NCBI GenBank assembly: GCA_038747915.1
Contig: JBCDJJ010000065.1
Location: forward strand, 1-20,867
Direction of reading: 5' to 3'
From: JBCDAP01 sp038747915
Lineage (GTDB): Bacteria > Planctomycetota > Phycisphaerae > Phycisphaerales > UBA1924
DNA: 20,867 nt
Shown here: one piece after another, positions 8,445-16,729 of the stretch
Layout: each line of letters begins with the position of its first letter
Numbering within the stretch: the stretch's first letter is position 1
Position numbers and translations under genes: made by a program
Notes under the pieces: model-generated
Databases searched by the model: none
Seen by the model: only the letters and a program-made list of their open reading frames with translations
What the model was told of the DNA's origin: nothing

Positions 8445-8813
8445 CAGACACGACGCGGCCCCATCGAGGGGAGCCGCACCAGCCTCGGCGACGATGACCT
8501 CGTCGCCACGGCATTGACAGCGTAAAGAGAGTGATCGAGCGCACATCAGTGTGAGCAGCATGGGCGTCGCCCCGACGGGTGCTGCGGTCGTTGTGCCATC
8601 GCGCTCACCATCGGTGCGGGAGAGACTGCTGCATCGAAGACAAGGTGATCGGTACACGGGCCGGTCCAAGCCGGTGCGCTGTTCTTGCATCAAGAGCCGC
8701 GTGCCTTGGTGTGTGAAGCGGGCGGTCGTCGTGCGGCGACGTCGGCCGCCCCTGCCCGGGTTGCGTGATCCGGGACCCGTTCGCCGCAGCGTGGTTTGTT
8801 CGGAGATCTTGTT
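8445..8813 (+). promoter_or_regulatory. Intergenic region with two hairpins, upstream of the lamin-tail gene
   Basis: No gene with coding bias was found in these 369 bp. A perfect 8-bp stem, GGCGACGA (8487-8494) with TCGTCGCC (8500-8507), lies 42 bp after the prepilin stop. It has no T-tract, so it is a weak terminator candidate. A TTGACA at 8514-8519 matches the -35 consensus, but no convincing -10 lies 16-18 bases beyond. A second hairpin at 8720-8751 pairs GGGCGG with CCGCCC and CGTCG with CGACG around a small internal loop. It lies about 60 bp before the next start codon, where it could act as a transcript leader element. Confidence 0.35.
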
Positions 8814-11800
8814 ATGCAGAGTCGATGCACCAAGCTTGCAGCGATGGTCGCTGCGCTCGCCGGCGCCAGCACCTCGATGGCCCAGGTGTCCCCGCCCAAC
8901 ATCCCTGTCGGCGCGGTCATTATCTCGGAAATCTTCTACAACCCGGCCGGCGATGAGAGCCAGTCGGAGTTCGTGGAGCTCTTCAACGTCACGAACCTGC
9001 CCGGCAGCGGGTTTTCGGCGACGACGTTCGATCTCGCCGGCGCGTCCATCAGCGACATCCAGGACCAGGGCCTGCAGCTCGGCGACGCCTTCGACTCCTA
9101 CATCCTCGCCCCGGGCGAGGTTGTGATCCTTGTCGACCCGACCGAGTTCGAGGACGACGACAACGTCCGCATCGGCTCGCCCACCGCGCCGGTCCAGCGG
9201 GTCGACATCCTTGTCCCCTCGCCCACCAACGGCTTCGATGTGGCCGGCTTCACCGAGGCCGACTACGCGCTCTGGCTCGGCAACCAGGTGCTCGGCCGCA
9301 TCCTCTTCGTTGAGGATCTGCCGGCCCAGGCCAACTCCGGCTCGGCCTCCAACGAGACCACCGAGATCGCCAACATCCCCCGCGGCGACAGCCAATTCGG
9401 CCCCGGCATTCTCGGCGACCAGTTCTCGATCGACATCGCCAACTACGAGAACGCCACCGGCGGCTGGCCCGACCCGACGGTCTTCCCCGGCCTGCCGCCC
9501 ATCTTCCAGAACTTCGGCGGCCAGTCCATCCAGGTCCGCGGCGGCGCGCTGAACTTCATCGAGAACGACATCGGCTTCAACTGGGTCGGCGCTTCCTTTG
9601 CCCCCAACACCGCGAGCTCCGGTGATCCGCTCGACGACCCCGCGACGGGTGTGGTGCAGGGCGTCGAGGTCATCATCCCCTACCGCCTGAGCCCCGCGGT
9701 CGATCGCGTCACCGGCACCCCCTTCAACGACCAGAACGACAACTTCATCCAGGACTCGTCCGACGAGAACACGCTGTTCGTCTTCGACCCTAACGGCGAG
9801 CCAGTCTTCGACGGTGACGGCAACCCCATCTTCTTCTACCGCGTCTTCGACGGCACGCGCTTCCTCCAGGAGACCCAGACCCAGGTCTTCGACGAGACCC
9901 TCGGCGACTTCCGCGATCTCACGCCCGAGGAGGAAATGGACGAGGAGCTGACGACCTTCGAGGTCCCGGTCTTCGACGCCAACGGCTTCCCGGTCTACGT
10001 GCTGGATAACGAGGGCGAGCGCATCGACACGGGCGAGGGGCCCTTCGAACTCTCGAGCCCCGGTGTGGTCGATACCCGCCTCCTCTTCGACAACGACTGC
10101 AACGACAACAGCATCATCGACGCCATCGAACTCACCGATGGCGACGCCACGGATCTCAACTTCAACGGCGTGCTCGACGAGTGCGAGATCGACGATGCGG
10201 GCGGCACCAACGGTGTCGGCGGCCCCGCCGACCAGAACGAGAACGGCCTGCTCGATTCCACCGAGATCGCGGTCAACCGTGAGCTCGATTGCGATCTCAA
10301 CGGCACTTTCGACTTCATCCAGATCAACGCCGCGGGCGGCACCGACGGTGCCGGCGGCACACTCGACACCAACGCCGATGGTCGTCTCGATGCCTGTGAG
10401 GCCAACACCATCCTGATCTCCGAGCTCATGTACGACCCCCGCAACGATGGCGGCGCCGAGCCCGAGTACATCGAGCTCAAGAACCTCACCGCGTCGACGA
10501 TCGACGTGAGCGGATGGCGCATCGCCGAGCTCGAGGACACCGAAGTCGTTGACGATGTGGTCGTCCCCGAGACTCTCTACACCCCCTTCCCCGCGGGCAC
10601 CACCATCCCGGCCAACGGGCACCTCGTCGTGATCGCCGCCACCGACACGCCCGGCCAGGCGACCACCCAGTTCCAGTCGCTCTGGGGCTCGAGCGCCACC
10701 TACATCGAACTCCCCGACTTCGACGGACTGACCAACGGCAACGTCTCCCCCTCGCAGGAGATCATGGCGATCCTCAACGCGAGCGGCTTCATCGTCGACG
10801 TCGCCAACTATGTCGGCAACGACTCGTCGGGCAACCCGGCCCTCGGGTGGCCCGGCAACAACAACGAGTCCTCCATCCAGGTCACGCCCGAGGCGCTCGC
10901 CTCGGCGGATCCCGCCGCTGCCAACAACGACGGCACCAACTGGGAGCTCGCCCTCGAGGGCATCAATGCCGCTCGCCAGTCGAACCTCGCCGCAGATACC
11001 CGCTTCTCCGGGCAGCAGTTCGGCAACATCGGCTCGCCGGGTGACTCCAACACAACCGGCGTGAGCGAGCAGCCGCTCGGCGATGTGATCTTCACAGAGA
11101 TCGCCTACGCCACCAACGGGGTCGCCCAGAACTCCTTCGAGATCGAGCCGGCGACCATGCTCGGCGAGACCCCGACCGTCACCGACCGCATCACCCGCAC
11201 GCCGACCAACGAGGGCTTCTTCAACGCGCCCGACGACTTCGTCGAGATCTACAACACCTCGGGCACCACCCTCGACCTCTCCGGCTGGTTCCTCCGCGAC
11301 GAGGACGGCCGCACCGGCTCGTTCCCCGCGGGCACCTCGCTCGCGCCCGGCGAACTCGCGGTGGTCGTCGGCCTCCCCGAGAGCCCCGAAGTCGGTGCCG
11401 GCCGCGACTGGATCGGTAATAACGTCGCCCCACGCACCAATCTCTATTCCGCGTACCCCGGCGACTACCAGATCATCCTCGTCTCCGACTTCTACACCCA
11501 GGACAACGGCGTCTTCGGTCTCGAGGGCCTCGCCGACCAGTCCGACGCCACCATCCGCTTCAACTTCCCCATCAACCTTAGCCCCTCCGGCGTGCGCGAG
11601 GTGCTGCAGATCGTCGACTCGAGCGGCAACATCCAGGACATCGTCAACTTCGACGACATCACCCCCTGGCCCTTCCAGCAGCCCGGCCTGCCCAACACCA
11701 ACACCTCCTCCATCGTCTACACCGGCCCGCTCAACGCCGTCGCCAACGACAACGGCTCCCTGTGGTCCCAGGCCTCCCAGCAGGGCGGCCTCTTCGGCAC

Positions 11801-12296
11801 CGGCGATGGCAACACCACCCGCGCCAACGACTACACCCTCGACTCCACTCCGCTCGGCGCCGACCCGGTGACCTTGCTGCCCCCGAGCGGTAACTCACCC
11901 ATCCTCAACCCGGTCTACAACGGCTTCCTCTATTACTCGTCCCCTGGTCTGCTCGAGGGTGTTCGCCAGATTTCCGACCTCGGCGCCTCGCCCGCGATCT
12001 CGACCGGCGCCTGCTGTGTTGCGCTCATCGATCCCCGCCAGTGCTTCGATGGCGCCGAGCAGGAGGCCTGTGAGCTCCAGGGCGGCTTCTACTTCGACGC
12101 GCAGACCTGCTCGGAGTCGATCTGCCCGTCCGGGTGCCCGGGTGATGTGAACGACGATGGCGTCGCCGACGCCTTCGATATCGCCGAGGCCCTGGCCGGT
12201 GAACTCGAGTTCAACTTCGACGGCAACTTCACCATCGAGGATGTCCAGGGCATCATCACCGCTGTCCAGACCGGCTGCGACGCCTCCCCCATCTGA
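8814..12296 (+). CDS. Large secreted lamin-tail-domain protein with TSP3-like repeats and dockerin-like C-terminus
   Basis: This is an exported multidomain protein of 1160 aa. The ATG at 8814 has GGAG (8802-8805) eight bases upstream, and a signal peptide ends at SMAQ|VSPP. An in-frame TTG at 8796 is less likely. Lamin-tail domains are seen at about residues 33-110 (IISEIFYNPAGDESQSEFVE), 533-610 (ILISELMYDPRND, YIELKNLT, DVSGWRI) and 758-855 (VIFTEIAYATNG, FVEIYNTSGTTLDLSGWFL). Residues about 425-530 carry Asp/Asn-rich calcium-binding-like repeats (DCNDNSIID, LNFNGVLDECE, DCDLNGTFD, DTNADGRLDACE). Residues 1063-1108 form a cysteine segment (GACC...C...C...C). Residues 1110-1160 are dockerin-like (GDVNDDGVADAFDI, then FNFDGNFTIEDV). 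The protein probably functions at the cell surface or in the matrix, in binding or scaffolding. No catalytic motif was seen. It is followed by a strong terminator. Confidence 0.88.
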   Translation: MQSRCTKLAAMVAALAGASTSMAQVSPPNIPVGAVIISEIFYNPAGDESQSEFVELFNVTNLPGSGFSATTFDLAGASISDIQDQGLQLGDAFDSYILAPGEVVILVDPTEFEDDDNVRIGSPTAPVQRVDILVPSPTNGFDVAGFTEADYALWLGNQVLGRILFVEDLPAQANSGSASNETTEIANIPRGDSQFGPGILGDQFSIDIANYENATGGWPDPTVFPGLPPIFQNFGGQSIQVRGGALNFIENDIGFNWVGASFAPNTASSGDPLDDPATGVVQGVEVIIPYRLSPAVDRVTGTPFNDQNDNFIQDSSDENTLFVFDPNGEPVFDGDGNPIFFYRVFDGTRFLQETQTQVFDETLGDFRDLTPEEEMDEELTTFEVPVFDANGFPVYVLDNEGERIDTGEGPFELSSPGVVDTRLLFDNDCNDNSIIDAIELTDGDATDLNFNGVLDECEIDDAGGTNGVGGPADQNENGLLDSTEIAVNRELDCDLNGTFDFIQINAAGGTDGAGGTLDTNADGRLDACEANTILISELMYDPRNDGGAEPEYIELKNLTASTIDVSGWRIAELEDTEVVDDVVVPETLYTPFPAGTTIPANGHLVVIAATDTPGQATTQFQSLWGSSATYIELPDFDGLTNGNVSPSQEIMAILNASGFIVDVANYVGNDSSGNPALGWPGNNNESSIQVTPEALASADPAAANNDGTNWELALEGINAARQSNLAADTRFSGQQFGNIGSPGDSNTTGVSEQPLGDVIFTEIAYATNGVAQNSFEIEPATMLGETPTVTDRITRTPTNEGFFNAPDDFVEIYNTSGTTLDLSGWFLRDEDGRTGSFPAGTSLAPGELAVVVGLPESPEVGAGRDWIGNNVAPRTNLYSAYPGDYQIILVSDFYTQDNGVFGLEGLADQSDATIRFNFPINLSPSGVREVLQIVDSSGNIQDIVNFDDITPWPFQQPGLPNTNTSSIVYTGPLNAVANDNGSLWSQASQQGGLFGTGDGNTTRANDYTLDSTPLGADPVTLLPPSGNSPILNPVYNGFLYYSSPGLLEGVRQISDLGASPAISTGACCVALIDPRQCFDGAEQEACELQGGFYFDAQTCSESICPSGCPGDVNDDGVADAFDIAEALAGELEFNFDGNFTIEDVQGIITAVQTGCDASPI

Positions 12297-12358
12297 TCCG
12301 ATCCGAGTTGATCGATCAAGAAGCACACGCGGCGCAGGGCCGCACATCCTTCGCGACG

Positions 12359-12384
12359 AGGGGAGCCACACGGCTCCCCTTTTT
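12359..12384 (+). terminator. Rho-independent terminator after the lamin-tail gene
   Basis: AGGGGAGCC (12359-12367) and GGCTCCCCT (12372-12380) form a perfect nine-base-pair stem around the loop ACAC. TTTT follows directly, extending the last T of the stem into a five-T run. It lies 63 bp after the stop codon and should end the lamin-tail transcript, separating it from the symporter genes. Confidence 0.9.
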
Positions 12385-12700
12385 CGTGCGCGCGGAGGTC
12401 CGAAGGACGACCGGTCACACGCCCGGCATCGCGCTCAAGCACGTTAGCATTTTGTTTGAATCCAGGAAGCGTGTGATGGTGGGAACGGACCGAGTGGGCC
12501 ACACCAAACCGTGCGAACTCGTTTCGATCTCTGACCGTGACTGTGATGAGCACAGCCTCCCAGCGCGGTGCTCGATGCCGATAGGTGAGCCGAGGTCAAG
12601 GCCGCGCTCGTGTACTATCCGGATGGATAGATTCGAGAAGCAATCACGTCGGATCTCGGTACGCCGGGCGTGGCCTGTGCCGCCGGGCGCACGAGATCCC
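12385..12700 (+). promoter_or_regulatory. Intergenic region upstream of the symporter operon
   Basis: This is 316 bp between the terminator and the ribosome binding site of the putative leader. Long open frames cross it but lack the third-position GC bias of genes, so I call none. A promoter for the symporter must lie here. The least GC-rich part is around 12445-12465 (TTTTGTTTGAAT), and possible -10-like hexamers are TACTAT (12613-12618) and TAGATT (12628-12633). None has a good -35 at the right distance. Confidence 0.3.
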
Positions 12701-12715
12701 AAAGGAGCGGCCGCC

Positions 12716-12769
12716 GTGCAAAGGAACAGCGTCTTTCAGCACCGCTTGTCGTGGGATGTGCTGCCGTGA
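12716..12769 (+). CDS. Possible 17-codon leader peptide translationally coupled to the symporter
   Basis: A GTG at 12716 is preceded, eight bases upstream, by AAAGGAG (12701-12707), the strongest ribosome binding site in this part of the window. Its frame encodes MQRNSVFQHRLSWDVLP and stops with TGA at 12767-12769. The last four bases are GTGA, so the stop overlaps the GTG that I take as the symporter start. The symporter has little ribosome binding sequence of its own. Seen: the ribosome binding site, the short frame and the overlap. Inferred: ribosomes reach the symporter by termination-reinitiation. Alternatives are a frameshift merging the two frames, or chance. Confidence 0.4.
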   Translation: MQRNSVFQHRLSWDVLP

Positions 12770-13983
12770 GTTACGAGATCGGTGGCGCCGACATCGTGAT
12801 CCTTGCCATCTTTGTGCTTGGGCTCGGGCAGTTGGTGAACGAGAGGTTGCCTGTCCTCAAGCGCATCAACATCCCGATACCGGTGACAGGCGGGCTGATT
12901 TTCAGTATCGGCGTGGCCATCGCGGGCGCAGTCTTCGATCTCGAGCTGACGTTCGACATGCGTCTGAGAGATCTGCTCCTGCTTGTCTTCTTCAGCACCA
13001 TTGGCCTCGGGGCCAAGCTGCGCTCGTTGGCCGCGGGGGGCAAGGCGTTAGCGATCCTGCTGGCCCTGGCCGCGATCTTCCTGATCCTGCAGGATGTCAC
13101 CGGCGTGGTGCTCGCCATGGCGTTCGGCGGGCACCCGGGCTATGGACTCTTCGCGGGGAGCATTTCATTCGCGGGCGGGCACGGCACCGCGATCGCCTGG
13201 GGGGAGGTCGCCGAGGAGGCGGGTCTCGAGAACGCGTCGGAACTCGGCGTCGCCTTTGCAACCTTCGGCCTCATCGCGGGCGGGATCATCGGTGGTCCGG
13301 TCGCCGGCAAGCTGATCACCAAGCTGAAGTTGGACGAGTCCTCTCTCCCGGCTGAAGACCTCCCCACCAGCACCGAGAGCCAGCCGAGCGCGCAGAGCGG
13401 CACCTTGTTTCAGGACATCATGGGAACCGTTCTGATGCTCGCGATCTGTGTCTCGGTCGGCGATGTCGTCAACCGCGTCCTCTTCGCGCAGGGTGTGGTC
13501 CTGCCGGGTTTCCTCACCGCGATGGTTGTCGGAATCGTGATCACCAATGTCCGGGACATCATTCGCAAGCCGGTACGCAAGGATGTTGTCGATACGGCGA
13601 GCGACCTGGCATTGAATCTCTTCCTCGCCATCAGCCTGATGAGCATGGACTTATCGGCGCTGACCGCTTCGGCGGGCCCGATCCTCGTCGTGCTCTTCGT
13701 GCAGATGCTCGTGATCACGCTGTTCGCGGTCCTGATCGTGTTCCGGTTCATGGGGCGCGATTACGATGCCGCTGTGATCTCCGGTGGGTTCGTCGGGCTC
13801 GGGCTCGGGGCGACCCCCGTCGCGATCGCCAACATGCACGCGATCACGTCTAAATATCGGCCATCACCGAAGGCCATGCTCGTTGTTCCTCTGGTTGGGG
13901 CGTTCTTCATCGACATCGTCAACTCTCTTGTGATTAAGTTCTTCATGGCCATGCCGTTCATGCAGCAAGGAGCAGGCGGATGA
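12766..13983 (+). CDS. gltS: Sodium/glutamate symporter, GltS family
   Basis: This is an inner-membrane Na+-coupled glutamate symporter-like protein of 405 aa, close to the 401 aa of E. coli GltS. About ten hydrophobic segments fall in two halves with a hydrophilic loop between (residues about 187-216). Family signatures are present in both halves: IPIPVTGGL (36-44) and GGHGTAIAWG (137-146) in the first, and GLGLGATPVAIANMHAIT with LVVPLVGAFFIDIVNSLVIKFF in the second. The open frame extends upstream to a GTG at 12670, but that part is basic and unlike the family. The GTG at 12766 gives MSYEIGGADIVIL, which matches the usual N-terminus and overlaps the leader stop. Its stop overlaps the next gene's ATG (ATGA). 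Glutamate specificity is inferred from the family. Confidence 0.92.
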   Translation: MSYEIGGADIVILAIFVLGLGQLVNERLPVLKRINIPIPVTGGLIFSIGVAIAGAVFDLELTFDMRLRDLLLLVFFSTIGLGAKLRSLAAGGKALAILLALAAIFLILQDVTGVVLAMAFGGHPGYGLFAGSISFAGGHGTAIAWGEVAEEAGLENASELGVAFATFGLIAGGIIGGPVAGKLITKLKLDESSLPAEDLPTSTESQPSAQSGTLFQDIMGTVLMLAICVSVGDVVNRVLFAQGVVLPGFLTAMVVGIVITNVRDIIRKPVRKDVVDTASDLALNLFLAISLMSMDLSALTASAGPILVVLFVQMLVITLFAVLIVFRFMGRDYDAAVISGGFVGLGLGATPVAIANMHAITSKYRPSPKAMLVVPLVGAFFIDIVNSLVIKFFMAMPFMQQGAGG

Positions 13984-15074
13984 TTCGTGCAAGGTCCACC
14001 ACGACGCTATGCATCGTGTTCGTGTGCATCATTCACGGATTGATCTCGGGGTGCAGCTCGTTCGGTCCGGCATCCATCCGCGGCGGGCGCGTCGCGTACA
14101 ACGAAGCGATCACCGAGACGGGCAACCAGCAGTTGCTCGGCCTGATTGTTAAGCATCGGTATGTCGAAAACATGCAGATGCTGGCGGTGTCAAGCGTGAC
14201 CGCCAACATGCGCGTCTCGGCCCGAGTCGGCACCGAGTTCGGCATCGGCCCAGACGAGAACTTTTCGGGCAATCTCGTGCCGCTGAGCACAAGCGTACTG
14301 GTCGAAGAGAATCCAACGATTTCCTATGTGCCGCTCGAAGGCGAACAGTTCATCCGGGAGATGCTCTCGCCCATCCCCGATGAGCTGGTTCTGCTCTTGA
14401 TCGCTGCGACGGAAAGCCCGGCCGAAGCCTTCGCGACGCTCATCAAGAGCATCAACGGGATCCCGAACAGAGCCTTTATCTCAGCGTTCGGTGACGATGA
14501 TCAACGCTTCTCGAGGGTCATCGAACTCCTTGGCATCCTGGATATCGCCAACGCGATCCACTGGCGGATTCCGGGCGCGGAGAACGAGCCGTCACGGCAC
14601 GCCCTGATACTCCGGTGGCCGCCCGAGCTCGACGACGAAGCCGAGGAGCTTCTCGCGCTGCTGGTCGCAGGCGCACCACCCAGAGAACGGACCGCCGTGC
14701 TCGAACTGGCGTCCGGCGGCCGGGCGGCCGATGACGGCACGCTGCACCTTCAGACCCGGTCGATCGGCGAACTCATACGAATCGCCGGCGCGTCGATGGA
14801 TATCGCGCCCGAGCACCTCGAGACCGGGCTCGCACGCGACGTTCGCGGTGTTGCAGAGCCGAGCCGGTTGATTCGGATCCGCGGCGATGACGATCGACCA
14901 CGTGATGCGTATGTGGCGGTCGAGCATCGTGGGTGGTGGTACTGGATCGATGCAACCGATGTCTCGAGCAAGCAGTATTTCAAGCTCCTCACAACCCTCA
15001 TCTCCGTGAGGTTGGCGGACTCGGTGCGCGGCCAGAGCAGGTCACCCGTCCTGACTATTCCTACGTCGCGTTGA
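13980..15074 (+). CDS. Predicted outer-membrane lipoprotein of unknown function
   Basis: This is a 364-aa lipoprotein. Residues 1-24 are a signal peptide with a lipobox ending LISGC, so Cys25 would be lipidated. Ser at +2 argues for outer-membrane sorting in a Lol-type system. The segment after the cysteine (FGPASIRGGRVAYNEAITETGNQQLLGLIVKHRYVENM) resembles a group of uncharacterised lipoproteins in proteobacteria and planctomycetes that share GP..I...R..YN.AI.....QQLL..IV..RY (recalled from family knowledge, not searched). No enzyme motif was seen. Residues 320-345 hold an aromatic-rich strand pair (RGWWYWIDA). The start overlaps the symporter stop (ATGA), so the two are co-transcribed and probably coupled. 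This suggests a role linked to the transporter or its substrate. Confidence 0.75.
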   Translation: MIRARSTTTLCIVFVCIIHGLISGCSSFGPASIRGGRVAYNEAITETGNQQLLGLIVKHRYVENMQMLAVSSVTANMRVSARVGTEFGIGPDENFSGNLVPLSTSVLVEENPTISYVPLEGEQFIREMLSPIPDELVLLLIAATESPAEAFATLIKSINGIPNRAFISAFGDDDQRFSRVIELLGILDIANAIHWRIPGAENEPSRHALILRWPPELDDEAEELLALLVAGAPPRERTAVLELASGGRAADDGTLHLQTRSIGELIRIAGASMDIAPEHLETGLARDVRGVAEPSRLIRIRGDDDRPRDAYVAVEHRGWWYWIDATDVSSKQYFKLLTTLISVRLADSVRGQSRSPVLTIPTSR

Positions 15075-15259
15075 GGGGAAGAATCCCAAGCTCGGAGCAG
15101 GCGTCAAACCGTCGGCTCCGCGCACGAGAGTGCAAGAAAGCGGCCGATCGGATCCAGGCCCACGACATCCACACCGGCACCATGACCCTCGAACACCGAG
15201 TGACAGCCGCATCCGTGGGCGAACGCGTACGCCGTCCTCGCTCCCGTAGAGTCTCTGGT

Positions 15260-15895
15260 ATGGCGACCGCAGACAAACCACTCAAACAGCAGATCCTCGA
15301 CGTCGCGCTCGAGCTCTTCGCAAAGCAGGGCTACAAAGAGACATCGCTCCGCGACATCGCCGAGCGGGCCGGGGTGAGCCACAGCAGCATCCAGTACCAC
15401 TTCGGAACAAAGCAGTCGCTGTACCGGGAGGCATTGAAGCAAGTCGATCCCGCGACACTCGAAGGAGCGTTCCCGCCCGTTCCAAAGGCATCTGAAATGA
15501 CACCCGAGGAGGCCATCGAACTGCTGCACGAGTGGGTGTTGACTGCAGCGACACTCAAGGCACGCATCGGTCCCAGCCATCACACCGCGTTATCCCAGCT
15601 AGAAGGCGGCACGCTGGGCCAGCCACCAGACCCCGCGTTCTACCGCAAAGTCATCCACCCCGGGCACGAGGCGCTGAAGCGGCTGATCTCCGCGATCCGG
15701 CCGGACATCACCGATACCAGGACCCTCGAGGTCCTTGGAATCAACATCATCGCTCAATGTGTCATGCTGCGCGAGAAACGCGGCATCGTGCAGAAGCGGC
15801 TCAAAGTGCGATCCATCTCGCGGCAAGATGCGGAGTTCATCGCGAGGTGCATCACAGACGTCGCAGTCCGGGGCATCCAAGCCCTTGATCTGTAA
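15260..15895 (+). CDS. TetR-family transcriptional regulator, CecR-like
   Basis: This is a 211-aa DNA-binding repressor-type protein. Residues 8-58 are a typical TetR N-terminal domain (ILDVALELFAKQGYKETSLRDIA, then the helix-turn-helix at about 28-49: AERAGVSHSSIQYHFGTKQSLY). The C-terminal half, with PAFYRKVIHPGHEALKRLI and LGINIIAQCVMLREKR, resembles the CecR/YbiH-type ligand-binding domain (DUF1956), a moderate-confidence comparison. The frame is open far upstream, but the ATG at 15260 gives the standard TetR start. No good ribosome binding site precedes it, and a TAGAGT eight bases upstream raises the possibility of a leaderless transcript. The gene follows the lipoprotein gene by 185 bp. 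A TetR-style palindrome lies 750 bp downstream (16645-16675) and is its most likely target (inference). Confidence 0.88.
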   Translation: MATADKPLKQQILDVALELFAKQGYKETSLRDIAERAGVSHSSIQYHFGTKQSLYREALKQVDPATLEGAFPPVPKASEMTPEEAIELLHEWVLTAATLKARIGPSHHTALSQLEGGTLGQPPDPAFYRKVIHPGHEALKRLISAIRPDITDTRTLEVLGINIIAQCVMLREKRGIVQKRLKVRSISRQDAEFIARCITDVAVRGIQALDL

Positions 15896-15954
15896 GCACA
15901 AGGCACCGTGCGTCAGAGTTCAGCAATGAAGGCGCACCGGCTGCTCGTGGCGAT

Positions 15955-16500
15955 CTACCCGTGCTCCGTGGGCGTGGAGTCCGTTTCGTGTGACGCGTCG
16001 GCCTCCGGTCGTGCAACTCCGGTGCGTCCTCGGGCACGCGTCTGTCTTGTGGCAGCGATACCGCCCGTGATGATGGCCGCAGCGCAGATATAGGTCATCT
16101 GGGGCCCCGGGGGCTCGGCGAACCCACCAAGATCGATGAAGATGAAGTAGCCAAGATCCAGCAGCCCACCGGTGATCGCGGCGAGCCAGAACGCCGAGCC
16201 GCTGCGACGCCACATGAATACCGCAGCGACCGTCACCACCACCCCGACCCACGCGAGATTGAACCCGTGCTGGCACAGGATGGCGATCACGGCATCGGGG
16301 TAGTCGATGTCAACGAGCGATCTGTCCGACCTGGGTGTGATCGCATGCACAGCATCCACGGCCCGGCCCGACAGCAGCTGTGACATCGTCATCACACCGG
16401 CGAGCACATGCACGATCCCCCACACAGTGAAGAGCACGGCCGATGTTCGCCAGAGCCAGGTCATGAGCCCCGTTGCGCGCGCGGTGTCAGATGTGACCAT
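15955..16500 (-). CDS. Small four-helix membrane protein of unknown function
   Basis: This is a 181-aa predicted integral membrane protein. Hydrophobic segments are at residues about 19-41, 71-97, 103-124 and 135-151. The C-terminal 30 residues are charged and probably cytoplasmic. The start is ATG at 16500, preceded by GGAGGG five to six bases upstream. An ATG eight codons earlier is possible but has no such site. Hydrophilic loop residues 45-68 (RAVDAVHAITPRSDRSLVDID) are unremarkable. I do not recognise a named family, and no catalytic motif is visible. It is convergent with the TetR gene and divergent from the SnoaL/AhpD-like operon, with the palindromic operator in the divergent spacer. 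Co-regulation by the same repressor is plausible, though the operator is 145 bp from its start. Confidence 0.75.
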   Translation of the reverse strand: MVTSDTARATGLMTWLWRTSAVLFTVWGIVHVLAGVMTMSQLLSGRAVDAVHAITPRSDRSLVDIDYPDAVIAILCQHGFNLAWVGVVVTVAAVFMWRRSGSAFWLAAITGGLLDLGYFIFIDLGGFAEPPGPQMTYICAAAIITGGIAATRQTRARGRTGVARPEADASHETDSTPTEHG

Positions 16501-16644
16501 CGAGCCCTCCACGTTCTGGCACATCCGGTGTCACACCATCGATGCCGCTTCGGCGTTCACTCGGGCGCCGTCGGGGCGGCTTCGTCAACTCTTTGATCAT
16601 TTGGTACTCCGAAAGCCTTGCGTGAATCCCGAATAGGAATTACC

Positions 16645-16675
16645 ATACATCTGTATTGTACAAATGTATAGTACA
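16645..16675. promoter_or_regulatory. AT-rich palindromic operator overlapping a promoter
   Basis: ATACATCTGTA (16645-16655) and TACAAATGTAT (16659-16669) are inverted repeats matching at ten of eleven positions around a TTG centre. The unit TGTA-N3-TACA occurs twice in tandem, TGTATTGTACA (16652-16662) and TGTATAGTACA (16665-16675), separated by AA. TATAGT (16667-16672) is a good -10, with CATACA (16644-16649) as a weak -35 seventeen bases away, so a bound repressor would cover the promoter. The ATACAT/ATGTAT half-sites recall the E. coli AcrR operator, a TetR-family site. The likely regulator is the TetR protein encoded at 15260-15895, and the likely target is the operon starting at 16730. 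Confidence 0.6.
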
Positions 16676-16729
16676 GAGGGAACTGGTTGATCGAGAAACG
16701 TGGTGTCCGGCGATCGAAAGGAACCGGAG

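Noticed and set aside
8514..8519. Perfect TTGACA as a promoter -35
   Set aside because: No acceptable -10 hexamer lies 15-19 bases downstream, so it is recorded only as part of the spacer.
7386..10622. A 1078-codon open frame on the minus strand opposite the prepilin and lamin-tail genes
   Set aside because: It is the antisense shadow of two well-supported plus-strand genes in GC-rich DNA. It crosses an intergenic region and has a low-complexity Val/Glu/Asp/Gly composition with no recognisable domain.
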